Origin: Alistipes sp.
GTDB taxonomy: Bacteria; Bacteroidota; Bacteroidia; Bacteroidales; Rikenellaceae
Assembly: GCA_031285405.1 (NCBI GenBank)
Contig: JAITWH010000013.1
Coordinates: 17,956 to 81,955 of the forward strand
Length of the DNA stretch: 64,000 bases
Direction: 5' to 3'
Every line of letters begins with the position of its first letter. Positions within the stretch are counted from its first letter, which is position 1. Both the position numbers and the translations under genes were made by a program. Shown in pieces: positions 20,214 through 30,525 of this stretch. The notes under the pieces are model-generated. The model did not search any database. It was not told where the DNA came from and was given only the letters and a program-made list of their open reading frames with translations.

Positions 20214-20903
20214 CTACTGGCGGGGTTGTCCCGTCTGTCCGCCCGGGCGACGTCTTACCGGCTGGGGATCGGCCAACTTTGTGTACTGAACCTCGGTGAA
20301 GTAGCCCTTTTCGACCACGTTGACGTCGTGAGAGCAGATGAACAGACCGACATAGCAGGTGGGGGCGAGGTCGAATTCGATCTCGCCGGTGATCGCCTCG
20401 GGGAAGCGACCCGTCGCGGTCTTCATGATGATCTTGTTGCCCTGACGTTCGATGTAGATGTGATCGGCTCCCTTGGGGCCTACAACCTCTCTGGTCAATC
20501 GTCCGGCCTCCTCTCTGTACTGCAGCGAGGTGAGCCCGTCGCCGTGCACGGTCACATAGGCGCACTCGGAGTTGCCCTCCAGCGATTCTCGGATGATGAT
20601 ACCCATCTTGCGGTGGGCATTTACGCCTTCTCCCTCGAAGGTGATTTTGGTCGACATCGAGAAGTTGCCCGACACCTTTTTCCACAGCATGTGGTACTCG
20701 TCGTTCAGGTCCCACATGTTGAATCCCGCTCCGGTGAGGGTGTAGGTTCCGGTGGCTGCGTCGAACGCCGAGCTGCCCCTCATCAGGGGACAGCCCACGT
20801 CGTTGGAGCCTTCGAAAATACCGACGCCCGGCGCCGAGCTCGACATCAGCAGGGGCAGTGCGAGGGCAATCAGTGAACTCAGAATAGAAAATTTGATCTT
20901 CAT
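20214..20903 (-). CDS. DUF1349-like / concanavalin-type exported protein
   Basis: FSMSTKITFEGEGVNAHRKMGIIIRESLEGNSECAYVTVHGDGLTSLQYR; signal peptide. Confidence 0.65.
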   Translation of the reverse strand: MKIKFSILSSLIALALPLLMSSSAPGVGIFEGSNDVGCPLMRGSSAFDAATGTYTLTGAGFNMWDLNDEYHMLWKKVSGNFSMSTKITFEGEGVNAHRKMGIIIRESLEGNSECAYVTVHGDGLTSLQYREEAGRLTREVVGPKGADHIYIERQGNKIIMKTATGRFPEAITGEIEFDLAPTCYVGLFICSHDVNVVEKGYFTEVQYTKLADPQPVRRRPGGQTGQPRQ

Positions 20904-20925
20904 AACGTTAATGTTTTTTAAGGGA

Positions 20926-22317
20926 TTAGTATTGGTTTAGTTGAGTAGATTTGATCTTGCCCGACCTCAGCGCGAAGAACGCGATGTAGGCGAAACAGAG
21001 CGCCGGAACCACAAGCGCTCCACGCACGCTCACATTGTCGGTCAGCCACCCCATCGCCAGCGGAACTACCGCTCCTCCGACTATCAGCGTGTTGATTATG
21101 CCCGAGGCCAGCGGCATCTCTCCAGACCCGACTCCCCTTACCGCCAGCGAGAAGATCGAAGGGAACATGATCGAGTTGAAGAACCCCACCGACAGCAGTG
21201 TCCACATGCCCACCGAGACCGGAAGCCCGATCGTCGCCAGCACGAGCCCCGCGGCCGTGACTCCGAAAATCGCCAATGACAGACCCGTTCGTCCCTGTCC
21301 GAGCGACATGCACACGAAGTTGAACAGCGCGATGCCGGCGAACAGCAACCCCTCCGTCGGGCGGGAGTCGAACGTGAAAGCTCCGTCGGCGACGCGCGAG
21401 CTGAAGATGAACCAGCCGATGAAGTACGACGCGACGATAAACATCGCGGAGAAGAGTAGTTTCCTCGACCGCTCCATGCTGCCGAGCATGACCGCGCCCA
21501 GAAATCGGCCGACCATTCCGCCCGCCCAGTAGATGGCCACCATCCGTCCGGCGTGATCCTTGGCGAATCCGCCCGCTTCGAGATAGGGAACTATCTGGGT
21601 GGAACATCCGACCTCGGCTCCGACGTAACAAAAAATGCCGATCGCACCGAGGATCACCCCCGGGTTTTGCCACACACGTTTTGTCGTTCGACCCACGGTT
21701 TCGGCCCCTCGGATCTCGGGCAACTTTATAAAGCCGATCCCGATGGCGACCAACGCCACCACCGTGCCGATAATCGCGAAGGGCAACTGAACTGCCTTTG
21801 GGCCCATTGCCAGCGACGCCGGAGTGAGAATCAGCAGGCCGACGAGAAACGGCGCCACCGTGGTGGCGATGCTGTTCATCGACTGCACAAGGTTGAGCCT
21901 CGCCGAAGCGGTCTCCTGCGGCCCCAGAGCCACGACGTAGGGATTGGCCGCCGTTTGCAGAAACACCACCCCCGTGGCCATGATGAATATCGCCCCGAGG
22001 AACATCGGGTAGGAGGGGGTGCCCGACACGGCCGGATAGAACAGCCAGCTGCCAATCGCGATCAACAGCAGGCCGGCGATGATGCCGCTGCGGTAACCCC
22101 TCTTTTTGATGAAACTTCCGCACAGTAGCGAGAAACAAAAGTAGGCGAAAAAGAACACCCCGTTTACCAGCTGCGCGGTGGTGGCGCTCAGATCGAAAGT
22201 CGCCTGCACCTGATCTTTGAGCGCCATGTTGAAATTGGTGATGAACCCCAGAACGAAGAATATCGCCGCCATGAAGCCAACACCGAGTCTATCAGACGGC
22301 GTTTGTATTTGAGTCAT
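20926..22317 (-). CDS. Sugar MFS transporter (FucP/GluP family)
   Basis: FFVLGFITNFNMALKDQVQATFDLS; 12-TM hydrophobic pattern; QTAANPYVVALGPQETASARLNLVQSMNS. Confidence 0.92.
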   Translation of the reverse strand: MTQIQTPSDRLGVGFMAAIFFVLGFITNFNMALKDQVQATFDLSATTAQLVNGVFFFAYFCFSLLCGSFIKKRGYRSGIIAGLLLIAIGSWLFYPAVSGTPSYPMFLGAIFIMATGVVFLQTAANPYVVALGPQETASARLNLVQSMNSIATTVAPFLVGLLILTPASLAMGPKAVQLPFAIIGTVVALVAIGIGFIKLPEIRGAETVGRTTKRVWQNPGVILGAIGIFCYVGAEVGCSTQIVPYLEAGGFAKDHAGRMVAIYWAGGMVGRFLGAVMLGSMERSRKLLFSAMFIVASYFIGWFIFSSRVADGAFTFDSRPTEGLLFAGIALFNFVCMSLGQGRTGLSLAIFGVTAAGLVLATIGLPVSVGMWTLLSVGFFNSIMFPSIFSLAVRGVGSGEMPLASGIINTLIVGGAVVPLAMGWLTDNVSVRGALVVPALCFAYIAFFALRSGKIKSTQLNQY

Positions 22318-22333
22318 TGCTGTTTTTTGTCTG

Positions 22334-23932
22334 TTATTTCACCCCTCCCGAACTCTCCCGCACCGACTTCAGACCGGTGACTGAGACACTCTCCGCCGTG
22401 ACCCTGCCGTTCTCGGCAAAGATGTCGAGCAGGTCGAATCGGCCCGTCGGATAAAAAGTGTCCGTCATGGCGATCTTTCCATCCACCGTGAAGAGCTCCA
22501 GCGAACCGCGGTCGAGCACCAGATGCAATTCCAGCGCTTCCGAACCCTCGATGTCGCAGGGGAAGAGGTGTGTGTGTTTGAAACTGTCGGAAAACTTCAC
22601 GGTCGACGAGGCGCCGCGGTCGACGTAGAGCAGCCGGTTGAAGCTGTCGTATCCGATGGTGACGGACTCGCCGCTTTCGTTGCCGATCCTGATGCCGAAC
22701 CTCTCCGCGAAACCGATCGTGCCGAGCTCATCCGTCCGGAATTTTACGGTGATCTCCGACGGAGTCACGGCGACCTTTGTCTTAACGCGGTGGAGACCCT
22801 CCCGCTCGATATCCTGAACAACGGTGATGTCGGACAGCTCCGTTCGCCGGCCTTGTAGCATGCCGATCTCGCCGACCGGTCTTTGCGAGAGCACATACTC
22901 TCCGCGCAACGACTCCAGCGTCAGCTCCCTCGGCAGGGTCAGCGAACCTTTCCATCCTTCGGTCGGCACCTCGGCGGCGTACTCCCAGTTGTTCATACAA
23001 CCGATGTAGACGGTTCGTCCGTCGGGCAGAGCGCTCGTGGTTCCGGCGTAGTTGTCGAATCCGTAGTCGATCCACAGCGGGTCGGTCTGGTCGGGGGTGA
23101 AGTTGTCGTCCTCTAACGTTCCGGTGAAGTAGCCTGTTCCCCACTCTCCGGTCTCGCCCATTCCGATGCCTGTCGTCAAGACCCAGCGTTCGTCGTCAGT
23201 GCCCGCGACCCGCATCTTCATCAGATCGGGACTCTCCCATACGTCGTACTCGCTGCCGATCTGTGTGCCGAAGCTACCCGTGGGGCGCCACTGCCTCAGG
23301 TCGGACGAGCGATAGAAACTCACCCTGCCGTTTTGGGCCACCGTCATCCTCCACTCCCCGGTCTCGTCGTCGCGGCTCACTTTCGGATCTCGGAAATGGC
23401 GCGCACCGGGGATCACCGGATTGCCGTCATACTTCGTCCACGTGTCGCCGCCGTCGAGGCTGAAGGCCAGACCCTGACTTTCGATCTCCTCTCCGCCGGC
23501 CGCCTCTGTCTCGTAGTTGTGGTAGGTGTAGATTGCGATCAAGGGCGGATTGTCGGTGGTGCCGAATCCCGAACTGTTTTCCTCGTCCAGAACAACGCAA
23601 CCCGAGGCGATGGCTCCCAGAGAGTCGGGCCCCAGTGCGGGAGGCAGCTCCTCCCAGTGCAGCATGTCGGTACTGACGGCGTGTCCCAGATGGGTCGTGA
23701 CGCGGGTGCTCTCGGTCGGGTTGCACGGATAGAAAAGGTGATACCGTTCGCCGGTGTGGATAAGTTCGGCGGGGCCGTTCATCCAACCTGCGTTCATCGA
23801 GAAGTGTAGCTCTCCGCGGTGCGACTCCCCCTCGGGAGGCGTACCGGATGAACGGGTGTCACACCCATGCAGCAGGGCGACGATGATCAGTATGCAAAAA
23901 CATTTTGTTCGGCACATCATGGGTAGGGGCAA
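22334..23932 (-). CDS. Glycoside hydrolase family 32-like protein with altered nucleophile motif
   Basis: HFSMNAGWMNGPAELIHTGERYHLFYPCNP; HFRDPKV; YDVWESPDL; C-terminal beta-sandwich (LHLVLDRGSLELFTVDGKIAMTDTFYP). Confidence 0.88.
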   Translation of the reverse strand: MPLPMMCRTKCFCILIIVALLHGCDTRSSGTPPEGESHRGELHFSMNAGWMNGPAELIHTGERYHLFYPCNPTESTRVTTHLGHAVSTDMLHWEELPPALGPDSLGAIASGCVVLDEENSSGFGTTDNPPLIAIYTYHNYETEAAGGEEIESQGLAFSLDGGDTWTKYDGNPVIPGARHFRDPKVSRDDETGEWRMTVAQNGRVSFYRSSDLRQWRPTGSFGTQIGSEYDVWESPDLMKMRVAGTDDERWVLTTGIGMGETGEWGTGYFTGTLEDDNFTPDQTDPLWIDYGFDNYAGTTSALPDGRTVYIGCMNNWEYAAEVPTEGWKGSLTLPRELTLESLRGEYVLSQRPVGEIGMLQGRRTELSDITVVQDIEREGLHRVKTKVAVTPSEITVKFRTDELGTIGFAERFGIRIGNESGESVTIGYDSFNRLLYVDRGASSTVKFSDSFKHTHLFPCDIEGSEALELHLVLDRGSLELFTVDGKIAMTDTFYPTGRFDLLDIFAENGRVTAESVSVTGLKSVRESSGGVK

Positions 23933-24005
23933 TTAAGAGATTATTTAATTTACCGGAACCACCTCGCAGTTATGCGAGCGCGAGGCAGCTCCGGCAAAAG
24001 TCAGC

Positions 24006-25763
24006 CTACCATCCGTAGTTCTGTTCGTACACGCCGCGGCTGAAGCTAATCTGGCGATAGGGGATGGGGAAGTACTCGTCCTTGTTCTTGGTAAATCGGG
24101 CGGTCTTCAGGTGCTCCCTTCGGGGTGCTTCCGTCGCGTAGTAGTCGTTGAGAGTCTCGGCGGCGATGCCCCAGCGAACCAGGTCGAATCCGCGGCTCGC
24201 CTCCATGGCCATCTCAAGGCGACGCTCCCAGCGGAAGGCGTTGCGCGCTTCGTCCTGATCGGCAAAGCTGTCGTAGAGGCCCACCTTGAACTGACCCGCG
24301 TCGGCGAGGAGGTTACCTTCGGCATCTCTCAGCATACCGGTGCTCCGGCCGGCACGTTCGCGCAGCGAGTTGATTATCTCTCTGGCGGCGTTGAGGTTGT
24401 CGGCCCCGCCGATCTCGACGAGGGCTTCGACCTTCCACAGCAGGGCGTCGTCGTAGCGGATGATGTCGCGGTTCAGCGAGCTCGAATAGTACCAGCGGGC
24501 CTGCTCGAAGCATGGGCAGTCAAACGATACAACCTCCTTCATTGAGAGGAATGGTCCGTAGTAGATGCCACCCTCGCGCGGGAATGTGATGTTGACGATG
24601 TGCTTTTCCTTGTCGGCGGCGGGCTTCGTCGACACGTCGGCGTACTTGTAGGGCAGGCCGATCATAGCCACGGTGTGGAGAAGGCGCGGGTCGACGGTGT
24701 ACGAGGCGAGGTCGGTTGCATCCTCGATATCTTCACCTGGGGTATTGAATGTGCCGAACATAGGCAGGCCTGTGGCGGAGTCGGTCTTGAAGGCATTCAC
24801 CAACTCCTGTGTTGGTATGTGCATGCCGCAACATCCGTAGCCGGCGGACATCGGGTAGGAGAGCACTGAGGTCATGTTGAGGCGACCGAAGGGCACACCG
24901 TCGTCGTGCGAGTTCTGGATTGCGAAGATCGACTCAGGGCCGTTCTCGGTCTCCCAGCGAAAGTTGTCGGCAAAGTCGTTGACAAGGCTGAACTTGGCGC
25001 CCAACTCGTCGACGAGCGATACCACCTCTTCGAGCTTCGTCTTGTCGATGTTCACCACGTTGTTCTGTTCGTCCTGCTCGTAGGCGGCGTAGAGGAGCGC
25101 CTTGGCGAGATAGGCTTTGGCGGCCCACTTGTCGGCGCGACCCACATCCTTGTTGTCCTCGGGAAGGTTGGCCACCGCGAAACGGAAGTCTTCGATGATC
25201 TTGCCCCACAGCTCGGCGTCGGTGTACTTTCTGTTGGAGGTCTCCTTCAGTTCGTCGTCGGAGATGGTCTCGTCGACCCACACGGGGTACTTGAAGATCA
25301 CCTTGAGTTCGAACATGTGGTGGGCTCTCAGGAAGCGCATCTCTCCGGAGCGGATGTTCTTCTCCGGATAATCGCTCTCTTCGAGGGCGTTGATGCGCGA
25401 CAGGGCATTGTTGGCGCGCGAGATGGCGATGTAACCTCTGGTCCACTTCGTGTTCAACTGGCCGGTGTTGACCAGCAGGGTGTTTGCAACTTCGATGTTG
25501 TGGGCGAATCCCATGTCACTGGGACCGCCGCCGCCCTTGTAGGCGTCGCCGCTCCGCAGGTCGGAAAAGAGCCACGGCATCATCTCCACGTTGTCGTTCT
25601 CGATGAGCGAGTAGGCGGCGATCACCATCTTCTCGACATACTCGGGAGAGGTCAACTGGTCGCTGGAGAGGCTGCCCTTGGGGTCCAACTCCAGAAAGTC
25701 GGAACATGACGATGCCGCCATCGTTATCAATCCACAGGCGAGGATATGTTTTATCTTATTCAT
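24006..25763 (-). CDS. SusD/RagB family nutrient-binding outer membrane lipoprotein
   Basis: SSCSDFLELDPKGSLSSDQLTSPEYVEKMVIAAY; RFLRAHHMFELKVIF; RRLEMAMEASRGFDLVRWG. Confidence 0.95.
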   Translation of the reverse strand: MNKIKHILACGLITMAASSCSDFLELDPKGSLSSDQLTSPEYVEKMVIAAYSLIENDNVEMMPWLFSDLRSGDAYKGGGGPSDMGFAHNIEVANTLLVNTGQLNTKWTRGYIAISRANNALSRINALEESDYPEKNIRSGEMRFLRAHHMFELKVIFKYPVWVDETISDDELKETSNRKYTDAELWGKIIEDFRFAVANLPEDNKDVGRADKWAAKAYLAKALLYAAYEQDEQNNVVNIDKTKLEEVVSLVDELGAKFSLVNDFADNFRWETENGPESIFAIQNSHDDGVPFGRLNMTSVLSYPMSAGYGCCGMHIPTQELVNAFKTDSATGLPMFGTFNTPGEDIEDATDLASYTVDPRLLHTVAMIGLPYKYADVSTKPAADKEKHIVNITFPREGGIYYGPFLSMKEVVSFDCPCFEQARWYYSSSLNRDIIRYDDALLWKVEALVEIGGADNLNAAREIINSLRERAGRSTGMLRDAEGNLLADAGQFKVGLYDSFADQDEARNAFRWERRLEMAMEASRGFDLVRWGIAAETLNDYYATEAPRREHLKTARFTKNKDEYFPIPYRQISFSRGVYEQNYGW

Positions 25764-25776
25764 GATTCGTATTGTT

Positions 25777-28700
25777 TTAGAATGATACATTGAGACCCAC
25801 CGACACGGCGAAGGGGATCGGATAGGCGGTACCCGGCGTTTCGGGGTCGATTCCGGTGAAGTCGCGACTCTTGATCTTGAGCAGGTTTTCGCTTCTCAGA
25901 TAGACGCGCGTGTTTGTCATGTGCAGTTTGGTGGTGAGCGTTTCCGGCAAGGTGTACCCCAACTCCAGACTGCGCAACTTGAAGTATGAGGCGTTCTCCA
26001 TAAAGTAGGAAGATACCTCCTTCTCGTTGTTGTTGTCGAAGAACGAGAGCATCGGGATTGTCGAGTCGCTGTTCAGCGGCGTCCATGCGTCCAGGGTGCG
26101 TTTGCCGTTGTTCTCGCCTGTCTTGTCGGCGCCGAAAAAGTCGGTGAACAGTTTGACGCCCCTTGTGTTGGCCACTCCGCCGGCCACTCCGTTGAAGAAC
26201 GCGCTGAAGTCCCACTGCTTGTAGATCATGTTGACGTTGATACCGTAGATGAAGTCGGGGTCGCGTACGCCGATCCACGTGCGGTCGTCGATGGTGATCT
26301 TGTCGTCGCCGTTCACATCTCTGTAACGCAGACGTCCGACGCCAGCTCCGGTCTGGTCGGCGTGCGCATCGACCTCGGCCTGGCTCTGAAAGAGTCCGTC
26401 GGCGATGTATCCGTAGTAGGAGTTCACCGGATGGCCGATGATTACGTCGTCGATACCGTTACCCGGGTATGCGTCGTACACATCCTGCGGCAGATAGGTG
26501 ACTTTGTTCTTGTAGGCGCCGAGGTTTCCGGCAACGGACAGGTCGAAGTCGCCGAACTGTTTGCTGTATGAGAGCATGAACTCGAAACCGGTGTTCTTCA
26601 TGCCCGCCCCGTTGGTCGCTTTTTCGGAACCCTCTCCAAGAACGGCGAGCACCGGAGGTGTGACCAAAATGTCGCTGATGTCTTTGACGAAGTAGTCGAA
26701 CGAGCCCATCAGCGCGTTGTCGAACAGTCCGAAGTCGATCCCGATGTTGTGCTGGCTGGCGGCCTCCCAACGCAGGTCGGCGTTTGCCAACTGGGTGCGA
26801 ATGTATCCCGAGGGCAGAGTTCCCGAGTCGTTACCGCCTATGTCATAGGCTGTTCCGTCGAAATACCAACCGCCCTGCGCCCAGTCGCTTGCGTACTTCG
26901 CGGAGTAGAGCTGCATGGTGGCGTAGTTGCCGATGTCCTGGTTACCGGTCTTGCCCCAGCCGTAGCGCAGCTTCAGGTCGGAGACCACCGACGCGATGGC
27001 GGAGTCTCTGAAGAACGACTCCTCGCTGAGCCTCCATCCCAACGACAGCGCGGGGAAGGTACCGAAACGGTTGTTGCGGCCGAAGCGCGACGAGCCGTCG
27101 TAACGCAGCGTGAACGAGAACAGATAGCGGTTGAGGTAGTTGTAGTTCAACTTGCCGAAGTACGACATCAGCGAGTAGGCAGTGCCGTAGCCGGCGGCCC
27201 TCTGGTCGGTCTCTCCCACGTCGAGGTACATGTAGTCGGGCCTCAGGTCGGCGAAGTTTTTGCGTTCGGCCTCAACCCGTTCGAATCCATACTCCAGCGC
27301 CTCCTGTCCTGCCAACACAGTGAACTTGTGGTCTTCGGCGATCGTGAAGTCGTAGTTGATCGTGTTCGACCATATCCAGTTGCCGAAGCGGTCGTCGCGG
27401 TTGGTCACGATGGGGGTGGTGTCCTGCATGAATCCCTCTTTGAAGGGGAGGAAACGATTGCGGTACCACAGGAAAGAGTAGTCGATACCGAGTGTCGACT
27501 TTACGTGCAGGTTCTTGGTGAGCTCAAGGTCGATCGAGGCGTCGCCGAACAGACGCAGTATGTTGTCGTTGTTGCCCTTGCTGTGTTCGATCTGGCGCAC
27601 GGGGTTTTTTCTGTCGGCCATGCTGCCCCACGGGCCGCCCCAACCGATGCCGTCCACCGTGTGAACCGGCACGATCGGCTGTATCGAGCGCGTCTGGCTG
27701 AGGATGTCAGCCGCGTTCAGACGGCTTCTCTCGGTTTTGGTGAGCGAAAAGTTCTCGGCGATGGTCAACCGGCCATCCATCAGCGAGTAGTCGGAGTTCA
27801 TGCGGGCGGAGATTCTCTTGTTGAACGTTTCGCGAACGGTACCCACGTAGTCCAGATAATCGAGGGCGAAGAGCGAACGCCCCTTGTCGCCTCCGGTGGA
27901 GACTCTGACATTGTAGTTTTGGGTCAGCGAGGTTTGTCCCACCTCTTTCGCCCAGTCGGTGTCGGCCGACTTCATTGTGTTGTTGGGGGCGTCGATATAT
28001 TCGGCCCAGTTGACGCGGTCGAGAATCCAGTTGCCGTTGGCGTCCTGATGATCTTCGAACGAGTAGATCTCCGAGTTGTTGGGATCGTTGCCGTCGTTGC
28101 GTGCGGCCTGCCAGTGGATGCGCCCCCTCTCTTCGGTGTTGAGCCAGTCGAGCGATTTCACGTAGGTTCTCGCGGTGAGCGAGAGTCGACCGGTCACGGT
28201 GGTTCTTTGGCGGTCGCCTTTTCTGGTGGTGATGATGATCACACCGTTCGACGCGCGCGAACCGTAGATGCTGGCCGACGAGGCATCCTTCAACACCTGG
28301 ATCGACTCGATGTCCTGCGGCGAGAGCTCGTTCATGCCTCCCGTGCTGGCCATCCCGTCGATGATGTAGAGCGGGCCCCGATTTCCATTTGCCCCCATGG
28401 CGTTCACCCCGCGCACCATGACCGTGGCACCACCCGAGGGCGATCCGTCGGAGGTGATGAACACTCCCGGCACGCGACCCTGAAGCGACTGCATCACATT
28501 GCTGGACGCGCGGTTGGCGATGTCGGAGACGTTCACTACCGACACGGCTCCCGTGAGGTCTTTCTTGCTCATCGTGCCGTAGCCCACAACGACCACATCG
28601 TCGAGAATCTGAAGATCTTCCTGCATGACGATGTCGATGGTGGAGCGATTGTTAACTGTCACCTCCTGTTCGAGATATCCGATATAGGAGACCACGAGGG

Positions 28701-29262
28701 TTCCGTCGCCCGCGGCACGCAACGAGAAGTTGCCGCCCACGTCGGAGATCGACCCGTTGGTGGATCCCTTCTCGATGATGGTGGCTCCGATGATGGCGTT
28801 CCCGTCCTGATCGCGAACGGTACCCGAGATGGCGATCCTGTCGTTCTGCGGTGCGGCGGCGACGGTTGTCGCGGGTGCGGGCTGTTTCACCGACAAGATG
28901 ATGTGGGTTCCCTCGCGTTCGTAGCCGATGTTGGTTCCCTTGAGCACTTCGTTCAGAAGCTCGAAGACGCTCTTGTCGCTGACGTTGACCGACAGGTTCT
29001 GATTTACGTCGACGTCGCTGCTGTAAAAGAACAGATAGTCGGTGCTCTTCTCGATCTCGTTCATCAGATCTTTGAGCGGAATGGAGTCGTGGTTGATGCT
29101 GACGGTGACACTCTCGGAGGAGCTGTTGTCAGCGAGGGTGGCGGTGGTGCCTGCCGTTATCATAAACACGGTCAGCAGCGCAACCCTGAAAAGTTGTGAT
29201 AATCGTGGAATTTCCAAGTTTAGGTCTCCGCGACAACGATAATTATTCATACCTTTGCACAA
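25777..29262 (-). CDS. SusC/RagA family TonB-linked outer membrane protein with N-terminal STN domain
   Basis: STN (SINHDSIPLKDLMNEIEKSTDYLFFYSSDV), carboxypeptidase-like domain, plug (VVVVGYGTMSKKDLTGAVSVV), SIQVLKDASSASIYGSRASNGVIIITTRKG. Confidence 0.97.
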   Translation of the reverse strand: MCKGMNNYRCRGDLNLEIPRLSQLFRVALLTVFMITAGTTATLADNSSSESVTVSINHDSIPLKDLMNEIEKSTDYLFFYSSDVDVNQNLSVNVSDKSVFELLNEVLKGTNIGYEREGTHIILSVKQPAPATTVAAAPQNDRIAISGTVRDQDGNAIIGATIIEKGSTNGSISDVGGNFSLRAAGDGTLVVSYIGYLEQEVTVNNRSTIDIVMQEDLQILDDVVVVGYGTMSKKDLTGAVSVVNVSDIANRASSNVMQSLQGRVPGVFITSDGSPSGGATVMVRGVNAMGANGNRGPLYIIDGMASTGGMNELSPQDIESIQVLKDASSASIYGSRASNGVIIITTRKGDRQRTTVTGRLSLTARTYVKSLDWLNTEERGRIHWQAARNDGNDPNNSEIYSFEDHQDANGNWILDRVNWAEYIDAPNNTMKSADTDWAKEVGQTSLTQNYNVRVSTGGDKGRSLFALDYLDYVGTVRETFNKRISARMNSDYSLMDGRLTIAENFSLTKTERSRLNAADILSQTRSIQPIVPVHTVDGIGWGGPWGSMADRKNPVRQIEHSKGNNDNILRLFGDASIDLELTKNLHVKSTLGIDYSFLWYRNRFLPFKEGFMQDTTPIVTNRDDRFGNWIWSNTINYDFTIAEDHKFTVLAGQEALEYGFERVEAERKNFADLRPDYMYLDVGETDQRAAGYGTAYSLMSYFGKLNYNYLNRYLFSFTLRYDGSSRFGRNNRFGTFPALSLGWRLSEESFFRDSAIASVVSDLKLRYGWGKTGNQDIGNYATMQLYSAKYASDWAQGGWYFDGTAYDIGGNDSGTLPSGYIRTQLANADLRWEAASQHNIGIDFGLFDNALMGSFDYFVKDISDILVTPPVLAVLGEGSEKATNGAGMKNTGFEFMLSYSKQFGDFDLSVAGNLGAYKNKVTYLPQDVYDAYPGNGIDDVIIGHPVNSYYGYIADGLFQSQAEVDAHADQTGAGVGRLRYRDVNGDDKITIDDRTWIGVRDPDFIYGINVNMIYKQWDFSAFFNGVAGGVANTRGVKLFTDFFGADKTGENNGKRTLDAWTPLNSDSTIPMLSFFDNNNEKEVSSYFMENASYFKLRSLELGYTLPETLTTKLHMTNTRVYLRSENLLKIKSRDFTGIDPETPGTAYPIPFAVSVGLNVSF

Positions 29263-29427
29263 TTGGGTTAATACGGTTAGTAATAGGTTTATTGGCTGTG
29301 TTAATGTGTGGCTGGTGAGCGGTGGTGCGCTTGCCGGCCCTTTTTTTGTCTTGTGCTTGTCATCACTTCATAGGCAGTGTTTTTTTATTTGGTCGGGGTT
29401 AGGTTGTAGTGTTATTATGTAGGTTGG

Positions 29428-30387
29428 TCACTCTATATATATGACAGGCTCCTCGTTGTCGTACGAAAATGAGAACCCGATATCTCTCTGCAAAATCCTC
29501 AGCGCATAGTCGATGCCGTCGGTTTGCCTGAATTTTCCGGTGAACGTCTCCTTGGGCGCGCCGTCGGGATTACGCATCCGGATGATCACCCCGTAGTGCC
29601 TCTCGAACTGCCGCATGATCTGCTCCAGCGTCAGGTTGTTGAAGCTGACCAGCCCCCTCTTCCAGTCGAAGTGGTCGTAGTCGGTTATCTTCTCCACCTG
29701 CAATCGTCCCGCAACGAGTGTCGCCTTGGTGTCGGGCGTCAACTCCACCATCTGCGAGGGGTCGTCCTTGCCGCGCACGTTCAATTTTCCTTCGATCAGC
29801 GAGGTCTCGAAAAAATCGCTGCCGGAGTAGGCATCAACGTTGAAGCTTGTGCCCAACACCTCGATGTCGCCTTTGTCTGTCGCCACGACGAAGGTCTTGC
29901 CCGTGTTTTTCATCACCTCAAGGTAGGCCTCGCCGTCGAGAAACACCCTGCGCTCCTCTCGCCCGAACGATGTGGGGTATCGCAACGTCGAGAGTGAGTT
30001 GAGCCACACGTTCGTTCCGTCGGGCAGCGTCACCTGCGCCCTCTGACCCGCGGGGACAGATACCGCCTGCATTCCGGTCGCGTCGTCGGCGGGGTTGCCG
30101 CCCTTCGTCCAAAAAATATGACCGACTCCAAATACAACCGCCGCGACTGCCGCCGCCTTCATCGCCTCGACCACCATGCGGCGCAACAGAGGTCTCATTC
30201 GTCTTCCTCCCTCTCGGACAGGTTCCGTGAGCAGGATCGTGGCGTCGTACAGACTGCGTTCGCGAACGAGGGTGCGCTTGTTCTCCGCCGACGCCTCCAT
30301 CCACTCCTTTATCCGCCTCTCCTCCTCGTGAGAGGCCGTTCCTTCAAAAAATCTATATAGTGTCTGTTTCCGCATCTGTTTTCCCAT
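29428..30387 (-). CDS. FecR family anti-sigma factor
   Basis: VPAGQRAQVTLPDGTNVWLNSLSTLRYPTSFGREERRVFLDGEAYLEV. Confidence 0.93.
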   Translation of the reverse strand: MGKQMRKQTLYRFFEGTASHEEERRIKEWMEASAENKRTLVRERSLYDATILLTEPVREGGRRMRPLLRRMVVEAMKAAAVAAVVFGVGHIFWTKGGNPADDATGMQAVSVPAGQRAQVTLPDGTNVWLNSLSTLRYPTSFGREERRVFLDGEAYLEVMKNTGKTFVVATDKGDIEVLGTSFNVDAYSGSDFFETSLIEGKLNVRGKDDPSQMVELTPDTKATLVAGRLQVEKITDYDHFDWKRGLVSFNNLTLEQIMRQFERHYGVIIRMRNPDGAPKETFTGKFRQTDGIDYALRILQRDIGFSFSYDNEEPVIYIE

Positions 30388-30525
30388 TGTATCTTTAATA
30401 ACAGTTCACGAAGCCACATCCCTAACCGATTTTCGCAAAAAATAAATAAATTTTTCAAAGATGCTAAAACGCTGTAATTGTGTATATATTTGCCCCCGAC
30501 AGAATTAAACTAACCCGAAACTCGT

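Noticed and set aside
26749-29199. 816-aa + strand ORF antisense to SusC
   Set aside because: Shadow ORF from high GC and codon bias; the minus strand encodes an unambiguous SusC protein.
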